From: ZC4RG29 sp035304385
Lineage (GTDB): Bacteria > Bacteroidota > Bacteroidia > Cytophagales > Cyclobacteriaceae
NCBI GenBank assembly: GCA_035304385.1
Contig: DATGQD010000069.1
Coordinates: 1 to 64,000 of the forward strand
DNA length: 64,000 nt
Reading direction: 5' to 3'
This document shows positions 1 to 7,658 of the stretch, piece after piece. Positions within the stretch are counted from its first letter, which is position 1. The number at the start of each line of letters is the position of its first letter. Position numbers and translations under genes: made by a program. A model generated the notes under the pieces. The model saw nothing but the letters and a program-made list of their open reading frames with translations, made no database searches and was not told the origin of the DNA.

Positions 1-68
1 ATAGGATAATAGGCCATAGTTCTAATGCTTTATCCGGTAAGGATAGCCAGAACATATCCAATCACGCA

Positions 69-204
69 GGGGTCAGCTTGCCGGAATTCCTGAAAGGTGA
101 CCCCGGGGTCAAGTTGCAGGAATAACGAAAATCCCGGGGGGGTCAACTTCCCGGAATAGGGGGTCAATCAAAAATGGAATGGGGGGTCAAAGGGTGCAGG
201 AATA
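69..204. repeat. Five GGGGTCA...GGAAT repeats, probable end of an IS21-family element
   Basis: Five near-identical units occur in the same orientation. GGGGTCA begins at 69, 105, 139, 160 and 183, and each is followed after 7 to 9 bases by GGAAT(A). IS21-family elements carry several such internal repeats at their ends, where the transposase binds, and GGGGTCAA/GGAATA-rich ends are familiar from Bacteroidota IS21 elements (established knowledge, from memory). No transposase gene lies in the window, so the element body would be left of position 1, or this is a remnant. The bases from 205 to 388 hold no convincing gene; the reading frame at 229-429 there looks random. Confidence 0.55.
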
Positions 205-388
205 GCTAAAAAAGAATGGCCCACAACAATGTGCATATTTCATTTGGCCGGTTCGGTGTTGCATTGTAAGTTAAGTTTCATAATTTCCTTCACACACGTG
301 GGAGAGATTAGTTTTCACAATCAACCAAACGCAATATGCACTCATGTTGTGCAAAAGTCGTTCGGACAGCGTAGACAACTGACAACAG

Positions 389-745
389 ATGGACATGGAC
401 CGGATACCATATTACTACGATCCAATTGACAGAAACGCAATTTTAGTTCGACCAAAACAACCATTTTACGACTGGGTGAGTAATTTATTCAAAGACGACA
501 AACCAACATCGGAATTGGAGGAAAATAATATTTACCTAATCCGAGAGATGGGGAGCAACGAGGAGATTAAAAAGTGGATTAAAAAGAACTTTGACAAGAT
601 ATTTGTTAACGAACTTAACGATTGGTACACTGACGAGTCGGGTTGGCCGACAAATAGGACTTATAAGATGTTTACTGACTGGTTTGACGTTGAAGTTCAT
701 TCAATGATTCTGGACCTGGAAGAATTTCCGGTGACAAAGGACTAA
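389..745 (+). CDS. Conserved hypothetical protein, acidic, about 118 aa
   Basis: A 118-residue soluble protein of unknown function with no signal peptide or membrane segment. It is rich in Asp, Glu, Trp and Tyr, with an aromatic core around residues 70-105 (DWYTDESGWP, WFDVEVHSMI). I recall similar short proteins starting MDRIP.YYDP from Bacteroidota genomes, but this cannot be checked here. The start could be the first ATG or the ATG two codons later (395), which matches that recalled pattern better. The gene is markedly more AT-rich than the genes beyond 2.6 kb and sits next to probable IS21 end repeats, suggesting acquisition. The 248 bases after it show no gene. Confidence 0.6.
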   Translation: MDMDRIPYYYDPIDRNAILVRPKQPFYDWVSNLFKDDKPTSELEENNIYLIREMGSNEEIKKWIKKNFDKIFVNELNDWYTDESGWPTNRTYKMFTDWFDVEVHSMILDLEEFPVTKD

Positions 746-993
746 AGAAATCAATTTATGTTCGCGGACCGTTTCGTCTGACCTCAAGTGAACAGTGGAC
801 TAAGTAACGTTCGACTAAAAAGATTTGACCGATCCGACAAAGACTCGTAAAATTTAAACGGTGGACAAAACGGTCAACGCCCCAACAGCAGACGATCAAG
901 GAAGCCGAAATAATTGAGGACTAGACGGGCCAATGCGCAACAAGGTACATAGATCATGCCGGCATAGCATGGTATCACTGAAATATCCACAAG

Positions 994-1599
994 ATGTTGT
1001 CACTTGACGTGATTCATAGGGATGACGAGAGGGTAGTTTTTCAATTCGGTGATCTGTATCCGGGGTCCCTTTTTCAGCTACTAAAAAAGAAGATCGCAGA
1101 GCGAAAATCTGTAGACTATGCTTCGATATGGTATAGGCTAGTGGTGTCTTTGCAAAGGGCGCTTGAGGCGAATGACGAACACCTGATTTTCGTTTCGCCC
1201 CTGCATCCCACTTCATCGAGCCATTCCTCAATCGACGAAGAATTGATGGAGCTTCGGCAAGCAAATGAAACGAATAGGATTTTGATGGAAGGTGAGGCAA
1301 AAGGTAGAGCATATTTGTGCTTTGGAGTAACGGATGTGAGGTATTTGGAAGATCTAATCTATCGATATTATGACTCTGGGATGAAGATTTTTCTTCAGAA
1401 TGAAATTCTAACCAGAGAGCGTATTGCTAGTGCTCTCTCGTCTATCAAGTTTGAAGAAGGAGATTTTTCGTCTAGGATATTTTCCGTGGTAATTGGAATT
1501 GGGTTTTTCTCTGGTAAAGAATTTTACGTAACAGCGAAATCTGAGAATGAATATCTGGTCAAGGAGGTTCTGGAAAAGTGCAAAGATGACATTGAGTAG
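994..1599 (+). CDS. Hypothetical protein, 201 aa
   Basis: I do not recognise this protein. It has 201 residues, no signal peptide and no clear membrane segment. A charged, helix-prone middle (residues about 75-100, with an EELMELRQANE stretch) is followed by a mixed alpha/beta C-terminal half. The frame uses AT-rich codons like its neighbours at 389 and 1726, unlike the rest of the window. The start is the first ATG of a long open frame; no ribosome site is expected in this phylum. An overlapping minus-strand frame (896-1312) has poor composition and is treated as a shadow. It may be cargo of the adjacent putative mobile region, perhaps an immunity or effector-type gene, but nothing in the sequence proves that. 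Confidence 0.5.
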   Translation: MLSLDVIHRDDERVVFQFGDLYPGSLFQLLKKKIAERKSVDYASIWYRLVVSLQRALEANDEHLIFVSPLHPTSSSHSSIDEELMELRQANETNRILMEGEAKGRAYLCFGVTDVRYLEDLIYRYYDSGMKIFLQNEILTRERIASALSSIKFEEGDFSSRIFSVVIGIGFFSGKEFYVTAKSENEYLVKEVLEKCKDDIE

Positions 1600-1725
1600 G
1601 GGGATTTTCTAGTCGAAAGATAGCTTATGAAAATTGCTTCCAGGCTGGGAAAGTCGCTTCGTGCGATTCAGCAACCGTTAACGTCGGGGGACTTCGTGAA
1701 TAAACTATTGCACCTAAGCTTTATA

Positions 1726-2157
1726 ATGAGGTTGATTAGCGCTACAACCATACTCCTGGCAATTGGGAGTAGCATCGGGTGTCAGGTCCAGGAACAGAAG
1801 GTTAATGCTAGTGCTCATTCATTCTATTTGTCTTACGAGGTTGACTTTGGCTATTTTAAGGACAATCTATCTGAGATCACGCCTACCGAGTTTAATTGTT
1901 ATTTTGACATTGCTAATAACTCGACGGAACCCGCGAAAATGAATTTTTCGTTAACCGGTAATGACGTGTTTTTTGCAAGGGATAGCACATTTGTTCCATT
2001 GCGATCGCTCGTCGATACAATCTTGATTCAACCATCAAGCGTGAAAACGGTGCCAAATGAGTTTCCTTATAGGCAGTCAAAGACGCTTAAGTCCTTACTG
2101 AAGGGAACAAGTATGGCCGATATTGCTGAAAGGGTAGGGGACATTGACTTTTCTTAA
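1726..2157 (+). CDS. Putative small lipoprotein, 143 aa
   Basis: The frame is open from 1627, but the ATG at 1726 gives a proper lipoprotein signal: a short basic N-terminus, a hydrophobic stretch, and a lipobox ending at Cys19 (IGSSIGC). The mature part is a likely beta-rich domain with a conserved-looking segment about 'FDIANNSTEPAKMNFSLTGND', resembling DUF4352-like or other extracytoplasmic beta-sandwich lipoproteins, though not closely enough to name a family. Expected location is the periplasmic or outer-membrane face. It is the last of three AT-rich genes of unknown function at the left edge. The upstream start at 1627 would bury the signal peptide inside the protein and is less likely. 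Confidence 0.5.
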   Translation: MRLISATTILLAIGSSIGCQVQEQKVNASAHSFYLSYEVDFGYFKDNLSEITPTEFNCYFDIANNSTEPAKMNFSLTGNDVFFARDSTFVPLRSLVDTILIQPSSVKTVPNEFPYRQSKTLKSLLKGTSMADIAERVGDIDFS

Positions 2158-2602
2158 TCAGGGGCCTGGCATCATACGCTGATTCAATCGAGGTCACTAT
2201 GAAGGATCTGCATGTCTATTTCTTTTTTAGTGATACTTCTATTACGTGCAACTCACGAGGTTGCTTCCCGTATATCGATCCGGTCACAATTCCACGTCAG
2301 CGCTGATACATGACCTCTTGACTCTGTTGCCTGTATTGTATGGAAAAACTTTTTCAATGTTTCGTAGTGTTCATCTCGTGAAAGACGACCCGAAACGGAT
2401 GAAGTGGGTGGAGAAGGGGAGGAAGTCTCGTGTGTCTAAGGTTCATTGCAGATCGCTCGTTCAGAACTCGCTTTCAGGATCCCAAGACCAGATGATCTTA
2501 CAAGAACCACGGCATAGCGCACAACGTGCAGATTTGGCACATTTTCCGAAATGTCGTATCTATAGTACGTTTATCGAAACACGACTGTTCGCCCGAACAC
2601 CC
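2158..2602. other. Gap with no supported gene
   Basis: This 445-base stretch holds no gene I can support. The frame of the following lipoprotein is open back to 2246, but the residues it would encode look like random translation and would bury the signal peptide. A sequence one mismatch from the Bacteroidota -7 box (TACGTTTA, 2566-2573) lies 30 bases before the ATG at 2603, which fits the shorter start. Confidence 0.45.
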
Positions 2603-3139
2603 ATGAGAGTAATTTTATTTCTATTGTTTATTGGTCTGGCGCTCGCAGCATGCAACAACTCCAATAGAGGAGAGACGAACTTCGGCTCGAAGCCTGTATA
2701 CGACCTGAACGGATTTTCGTTCGCCCTCGAGATCCCCGAAAATTGGAGTGTCGTGGAAGATTCCGTTGACGCGATCGCCTTCAGGGAAGAATGCCCGGAA
2801 GATAAGGACTTCTGCACGAACCTTGTTATCAGGATAATGCCTAATGACAGCTTGCTCCATCTGGACGAAATAGCAGCCCTGTACGTTCACGGAATGGAAG
2901 GCCAGTACGGCGAGAAAAAAATGGTGAGCGTTAACGACGCGGTGATTGGGGGACTGGACTCGAAGGTAATCGACTACAAATTATTCGAAAAGGACATCCA
3001 TCTGGGCAGCACAGCAGTATTCATTATTAAAGACACGACAATCCTCGGCCTCTACTTCGCCGCCGAAAACAAGCCCGAAGGTGCCTACCCGGAACACCGA
3101 AAAATTTTCTTCGACATGCTCAAATCCTTGGAGTTGTAG
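2603..3139 (+). CDS. Small lipoprotein with PsbP/Mog1-like character, 178 aa
   Basis: The chosen ATG gives a clear lipoprotein signal with lipobox Cys17 (ALAAC), while longer frames back to 2246 do not. The mature domain starts with a pattern (NGFSFALEIPENWSV) common in PsbP-like or Mog1-fold secreted domains, where 'F.i.iP.nW' opens the beta sheet; this fold call is inference. It probably sits in the inner face of the outer membrane or the periplasm, with no known ligand. It lies 68 bases upstream of the calcium ATPase on the same strand; co-transcription is possible but there is no functional link to support. GC content here already matches the main chromosome, so the AT-rich island ends before this gene. 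Confidence 0.6.
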   Translation: MRVILFLLFIGLALAACNNSNRGETNFGSKPVYDLNGFSFALEIPENWSVVEDSVDAIAFREECPEDKDFCTNLVIRIMPNDSLLHLDEIAALYVHGMEGQYGEKKMVSVNDAVIGGLDSKVIDYKLFEKDIHLGSTAVFIIKDTTILGLYFAAENKPEGAYPEHRKIFFDMLKSLEL

Positions 3140-3207
3140 GTCGAGCGGGCTGATGCGATGTGCCCCGCGTTTGTGCGGCACATCAATACATTTCTATATA
3201 TTCGGTC

Positions 3208-5784
3208 ATGCACCCATGGTACCGCCTTTCCGTGGAAGAAGTTCTCCAGAAGCTGGGCGCGTCTGCATCCGGACTGAGCAGCGACGCCGTCGCCGCGCGT
3301 AAAGAACGGTACGGCCCCAATGCCCTTCGCGAAACGCCACGAAAGAGCCGGCTTGCCATCCTGATCGGGCAGTTCAAAGACGTCATGATCCTCATCCTCA
3401 TCGCGGCCGCGGTCGTATCCCTTGCCGTAGGAGAAACTACCGACGCGCTGGTGATCCTGGCCATCATCGTCGTCAACGCATGGATAGGATACCGACAGGA
3501 ATACAACGCCGAGGAGTCCGTGCGCATGCTCCAGAAGATGGCAGCGCAGACGGCCACCGCCATCCGCGATGGCAACCCGGTGAAGATCGATACCTCAGAA
3601 CTTGTGCCCGGCGACATCATCCTGCTCGAGGCCGGCGACATCGTCCCGGCCGACGCCCGCCTCCTCAGCGCCCATGCGCTCAAAACCGAAGAGGCCGCCC
3701 TCACCGGTGAGAGCACATCCGTGGTGAAAGCCGCCGATATCATCGAAGGGGAGAACCTGTTGCCCGGCGACCAAAAGAACATGGTCTTCAAAGGCACTAT
3801 CATAAGCAATGGCTCGGCGAAGGCCGTGGTCACCGCCACCGGCATGGAGACTGAGATCGGCAAGATCGCGGGACTGATGGATATCGAGGACCAGAAAACG
3901 CCTCTCCAAAAACGACTCGCCGTATTCAGTCGTCAGCTCACCGTGGCCGTAATCATAGTGTGTCTCGCCGTATTCGGCTTCGGCCTCCTGCGCGGAGAAG
4001 AAACGTACCTAATGTTCCTCACCGCATTATCGCTGGCCGTAGCCGCCCTCCCCGAAGCGCTCCCCGCTGTCATCACCATTGCCCTCGCCCAGGGGGCGCG
4101 GCGCATGGTAAAACAAAATGCGCTCATCAGAAGGCTTCCTGCGGTAGAGACCCTGGGATCCGTGACCTACATATGCACCGATAAAACGGGAACGCTTACA
4201 GAAAACATCATGACGGTCGAGAAGGTCGTCGCCCAACCCGGCAAGGAAGACCTGCTCCTGCACGCCATGATGTTGAACAACGAGGTGCGGTTTTCAGGAC
4301 CGGAAGAACTGCTGGGCGACTCGACCGAAACCGCGTTGGTAACCTATGCCCGCAGTCAGGGACTGACGCGCGACAGCGCCGCTGACAACTACCCGTTCAG
4401 GGGCAAGATCCCATTCGACTCCGAACGCATGATGATGAGCACCTTACATCAACACAACGGGGAATGGATCCTTTTCGTCAAAGGTGCGCCGGCAGCCATC
4501 GCAGGTTCATTGGCAGCACACCATGACAGCGAGAAAGAGAACTGGCTTAACACAAATCGCGAGTGGGCGGCCGAAGGTCTCAGGGTCTTGTTCTTTGCAA
4601 CACGGTCTTTCCGTGACAAACCCGGCAACCTGACACCAGAACTCGAACGCGACCTCGACTTTCTCGGCATGGTGGCGATGATCGACCCGCCTCGTGAGGC
4701 TGTGATGGAAGCCATCGCAGAATGCAGCACGGCGGGTATCCGGAGCGTCATGATCACCGGCGACCAGGAGTTGACAGCCAGGGCAATCGCCCGGCGCCTC
4801 GGCATGGGCGACGATGCCATGGAGACCCGAACGGGTAAGGATCTCCTTTCCACCAGCTGGGAACAGTTTGTGAAAAAAGTCAAAGATGTCGTCGTCTACG
4901 CCCGGGTGTCACCGGAACAAAAGCTGCAGATTGTGAAGGCGTTGCAGGAGAACAACCAGTTTGTCGCCATGACGGGCGACGGCGTCAACGACGCGCCCTC
5001 CCTCAAGCAGGCCGACATCGGCGTGGCCATGGGCATCACCGGAACAGACGTATCCAAAGAGGCATCGGACATGATCCTTCTCGACGACAACTTCGCGACG
5101 ATCGTCAAAGCCGTGAAGGAGGGACGTCGCATATACGAAAACATCAGAAAATTTATTCAGTATGTGTTGTCGTGCAACCTGGCGGAAGTCCTCACCATCG
5201 CCCTCGCGCCGGCCCTGGGTATGCCTATCCCCCTTTTACCCATCCACATACTGTGGATCAACCTGGTAACCGACGGCCTGCCGGGAATTACCCTCACCGC
5301 AGAGCCCGCCGAACCGGACATTATGAGGCGGCCGCCACGTCCACCCGGAGAAAACTTGTTTGCCGGAGGCATGATCTCCGATATCGTTATCGCCGCACTG
5401 ATCCTCTCAGCTGCGGCCCTGCATACCCAATATCGCCTCGCCCTGGAAGGCTACGACCTTGCCGTCCAGCAAACCGCTGTGTTTACCATACTGTGTCTTG
5501 TGCAACTCGGCAACGCCCTTTCTGTGCGATCTATACATCACCCGCTCATCGGCAAGGGCATGTTTTCAAACCCGGCCATGTGGGGCGTGGTGCTGCTCAC
5601 CATCGCCTTGCAGACACTCATCGTCTATGTGCCTGCTCTTCATGAGCCTTTTAAGACAACGTTCCTCGAATGGCCAGTGTTGCAGTTAATACTTATTACG
5701 TGGATAGTATGTCTCGGCTTGCTGGAAGTGGGTCGGCTGGTTCGGAAAAAAAGAATTGAAAGAACGCTGAAAACGATTGCGTAG
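3208..5784 (+). CDS. Calcium-transporting P-type ATPase (type IIA, SERCA/PMR1-like)
   Basis: An 858-residue ATP-driven cation pump of the inner membrane, most likely exporting Ca2+. Order seen: N-terminal cation-ATPase domain; actuator domain with TGES (166-169); transmembrane helix 4 with PEALP; phosphorylation motif DKTGTLT with the acceptor Asp325; nucleotide-binding domain with KGAP; hinge TGDGVND (589-595); and C-terminal helices containing NLAEV (helix 5) and NLVTDG (helix 6). The Asn, Glu, Thr and Asp residues of helices 5 and 6 are those that bind calcium in type IIA pumps, so a Na+/K+ or heavy-metal pump is unlikely. Start at 3208 gives the usual 'W(Y/H)xLsveEvl' opening; the frame is open 16 codons further upstream. 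It appears to be a single-gene unit. Confidence 0.88.
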   Translation: MHPWYRLSVEEVLQKLGASASGLSSDAVAARKERYGPNALRETPRKSRLAILIGQFKDVMILILIAAAVVSLAVGETTDALVILAIIVVNAWIGYRQEYNAEESVRMLQKMAAQTATAIRDGNPVKIDTSELVPGDIILLEAGDIVPADARLLSAHALKTEEAALTGESTSVVKAADIIEGENLLPGDQKNMVFKGTIISNGSAKAVVTATGMETEIGKIAGLMDIEDQKTPLQKRLAVFSRQLTVAVIIVCLAVFGFGLLRGEETYLMFLTALSLAVAALPEALPAVITIALAQGARRMVKQNALIRRLPAVETLGSVTYICTDKTGTLTENIMTVEKVVAQPGKEDLLLHAMMLNNEVRFSGPEELLGDSTETALVTYARSQGLTRDSAADNYPFRGKIPFDSERMMMSTLHQHNGEWILFVKGAPAAIAGSLAAHHDSEKENWLNTNREWAAEGLRVLFFATRSFRDKPGNLTPELERDLDFLGMVAMIDPPREAVMEAIAECSTAGIRSVMITGDQELTARAIARRLGMGDDAMETRTGKDLLSTSWEQFVKKVKDVVVYARVSPEQKLQIVKALQENNQFVAMTGDGVNDAPSLKQADIGVAMGITGTDVSKEASDMILLDDNFATIVKAVKEGRRIYENIRKFIQYVLSCNLAEVLTIALAPALGMPIPLLPIHILWINLVTDGLPGITLTAEPAEPDIMRRPPRPPGENLFAGGMISDIVIAALILSAAALHTQYRLALEGYDLAVQQTAVFTILCLVQLGNALSVRSIHHPLIGKGMFSNPAMWGVVLLTIALQTLIVYVPALHEPFKTTFLEWPVLQLILITWIVCLGLLEVGRLVRKKRIERTLKTIA

Positions 5785-5817
5785 CACATCGCATATGCTA
5801 CCGCTCCTATTTATTTT

Positions 5818-5848
5818 CTTGCCGATCCGTTCTGTGCTATTATTTTTG
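5818..5848 (+). promoter_or_regulatory. Promoter for the TetR-RND operon (Bacteroidota type)
   Basis: A -7 box TATTTTTG (5841-5848) matches the Bacteroidota consensus TAnnTTTG exactly. It is preceded after 19 bases by CTTG (5818-5821), one mismatch from the -33 TTTG element. Transcription would start near 5855, just before the palindrome at 5858 and about 50 bases before the GTG of the TetR gene. Confidence 0.55.
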
Positions 5849-5857
5849 CGGACCGAA

Positions 5858-5867
5858 TGAACGTTCA
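5858..5867. promoter_or_regulatory. TetR-type operator palindrome
   Basis: TGAACGTTCA is a perfect 10-bp palindrome; outer bases extend it to 14 bp with one mismatched pair. It sits at the predicted transcription start of the operon, the usual place for a TetR repressor to block initiation, and 40 bases before the TetR gene. Autoregulation and control of the downstream efflux genes is inferred. Confidence 0.55.
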
Positions 5868-5906
5868 GTCTAGCGAGAGCGTTTAGGGTCAGACGTAGCT
5901 GTTTTT

Positions 5907-6518
5907 GTGGAAAGTATACCCGAGAAGAAGCGATTGATACTGGAAAGCACGATGGCGCTGATCCGCGAACGTGGATTCCATGGCACGACGATGAGCCTGG
6001 TCGCCGATCACGCCGGGGTGGCTGCGGGAACCATCTATCACTATTTCAAGGGAAAGGACGAACTGATCCGCGCACTGTACACGTACAACAGTGATCGTAT
6101 CAGGGCCGTTACGGCGGACGCCATAGCCTCAGGTGATTCCAATAAAGAGCGTTTTCTCAATACCTGGCTCCAGCTATACGAATTTTATGTCCGCAACCAG
6201 GCGGTGCTTACGTTCTTTGAGCAGTACCTGAATTCGCCTTACCATGCCGGGCAGCCTTCAGGTCAGTTTAGAAGTCCGCTTTTCCGCCTGATACAACAAG
6301 GCATTGCCGCGGGTGAAATTCGTGCTATTAAACCCGAACTCTTACTCGTTCTCGTCTTTGGCGGCATTAGTGCCGCAGCCAAACTCCGCATGTCGGGTAG
6401 GGCACGTATCACCGCCGCCGACTTGCGCGATGTGGCGGAAGCTATGTGGACCGGGATATCTTCCGGGAGCAAGACAAGAACCGTGCGTACAAGAAAATCC
6501 AGCGTCAAATCAACGTGA
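5907..6518 (+). CDS. TetR/AcrR-family transcriptional regulator
   Basis: A 203-residue one-component repressor. The N-terminal 60 residues form a TetR helix-turn-helix (ILESTMALIRERG, then TTMSLVADHAGVAAGTIYHYF with the family's G-T-I-Y-x-Y-F ending). The C-terminal portion is the all-helical ligand and dimer domain, resembling the TetR_C domains found beside multidrug pumps. The start is GTG at 5907; no ATG gives a complete HTH. It lies directly upstream of the RND efflux genes on the same strand (13 bases to the adaptor), so it most likely senses a toxic compound and releases its own promoter, where the palindrome at 5858-5867 is the probable operator. The inducer is unknown. Confidence 0.85.
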   Translation: MESIPEKKRLILESTMALIRERGFHGTTMSLVADHAGVAAGTIYHYFKGKDELIRALYTYNSDRIRAVTADAIASGDSNKERFLNTWLQLYEFYVRNQAVLTFFEQYLNSPYHAGQPSGQFRSPLFRLIQQGIAAGEIRAIKPELLLVLVFGGISAAAKLRMSGRARITAADLRDVAEAMWTGISSGSKTRTVRTRKSSVKST

Positions 6519-6531
6519 AACTATTATTTCG

Positions 6532-7644
6532 ATGAAATTACCGATCCGTACAGGACTCCTGTTAACGTTAACTTTCCTCATCTCGTGCAATGGCAACCAA
6601 CCCGCACAACAAGCGATGGGACCAACACCCCTACCTGTTGTCGAGGTGCCGGTGAGGACCGTCACGGGCTACCGTTCCTTTCCCGCGCGCCTGGAAGGCA
6701 TTGTCAGCAGCGAAGTGCGCGCTAAGGTTTCGGGATACATCACCCAGGTACTGGTCGATGAAGGGCGACCCGTGAAAAAAGGCCAACCTCTTTTTAAACT
6801 GGAAACGCAGACCCTCGTTCAGGATGCCGGTGCGGCAAAGGCCAACGTCGATGCAGCGCGTGTAGAGGTGAACCGGCTCAAACCGTTGGTGGAGAAGGGC
6901 ATCGTCGGACAGGTACAGCTCGAAACGGCTCAGGCCAGACTTGCTCAGGCGGAAGCTGTTTACAAAAGTATAGGCGCCAATATCGACTATGCCACCATAC
7001 GTAGCCCTGTCGACGGTCATGTCGGGGCCATCAACTTTCGCCAGGGTGCGTTGGTGAGCGCCGCCGACCCGGTGCCGTTGACTACGGTAGCCAACGTCGA
7101 ACGGGTATACGCTTTCTTTTCCATGAATGAACGCGACTACCTGGATTTTATCCAGTCGACACCCGGCAATACGCTTTCAGAGAAAGTATCGAACTTTCCT
7201 CCAGTACAGATTCGGCTTGTCAACGGGGAGATTTACGAACAACCCGGAAAGATCGAGACGGTAACAGGACAGGTTAATCCTTCAACGGGATCGGTGGCGT
7301 TTCGGGCCGTATTCCCAAACCCGAACCGGATATTGTCCGACGGAAGCAGCGGCGTCATAATGATCCCGAGGACATACGAAAAAATGCCCGTCGTGCCGGA
7401 AGCTGCCACCTTCGAACAACAGGGCATCACCTATGTGTTTCGCGTCCGGAATGATACGGCGCTTTCCACGCCGCTGGAAGTTGTCGACCGTGTTGACAAC
7501 CTCGTCATCGTTTCGTCGGGCGTGTCGCAGGGCGATCAGGTGGTAGTATCGGGTGTAACCACCATACGCCACAATACACCGATACAGCCACAGTCTGTGC
7601 CGTTCGACAGTGTTGCCAGGAAGTTACAAGCTGTGTTTAAATAA
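6532..7644 (+). CDS. RND efflux periplasmic adaptor (membrane fusion protein)
   Basis: A 370-residue lipid-anchored adaptor linking the inner-membrane pump to the outer-membrane channel. The ATG at 6532 gives a lipoprotein signal with Cys19 (LISC); the frame is open further upstream to 6304 but that would overlap the TetR gene. Visible parts: a barrel-sandwich (lipoyl-like) half motif VSGYITQVLVDEGRPVKKGQ, an alpha-helical hairpin with AKANVDAARVEVNRL and QLETAQARLAQAEA, the second lipoyl half (TIRSPVDGHVG), then beta-barrel and membrane-proximal domains ending near VVSGVTTIRHN. This is the AcrA/MexA family of normal length. Spacing of 14 bases to the pump gene indicates one operon. Confidence 0.9.
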   Translation: MKLPIRTGLLLTLTFLISCNGNQPAQQAMGPTPLPVVEVPVRTVTGYRSFPARLEGIVSSEVRAKVSGYITQVLVDEGRPVKKGQPLFKLETQTLVQDAGAAKANVDAARVEVNRLKPLVEKGIVGQVQLETAQARLAQAEAVYKSIGANIDYATIRSPVDGHVGAINFRQGALVSAADPVPLTTVANVERVYAFFSMNERDYLDFIQSTPGNTLSEKVSNFPPVQIRLVNGEIYEQPGKIETVTGQVNPSTGSVAFRAVFPNPNRILSDGSSGVIMIPRTYEKMPVVPEAATFEQQGITYVFRVRNDTALSTPLEVVDRVDNLVIVSSGVSQGDQVVVSGVTTIRHNTPIQPQSVPFDSVARKLQAVFK

Positions 7645-7658
7645 TAAGGAGCTTTTTC

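Noticed and set aside
896..1312. A 138-aa minus-strand frame overlapping the unknown gene at 994
   Set aside because: Composition is unlike a protein (Ser/Leu/His rich), and the plus-strand frame is longer. Neither is recognised, so the choice is made on composition alone.
3183..3863. Long minus-strand open frames across the calcium ATPase gene, and similar mirror frames over most large genes
   Set aside because: They have skewed Ser/Thr/Arg/Met composition with no recognisable domain, and lie opposite a gene whose own frame has full catalytic motifs; they result from the GC-rich codon use of the real genes.
4060..4110. PEALP instead of PEGLP in helix 4 of the calcium ATPase
   Set aside because: An Ala in the second position of this loop is common in bacterial type II pumps as far as I recall; the calcium-binding residues in helices 5 and 6 are intact, so it is not treated as unusual.
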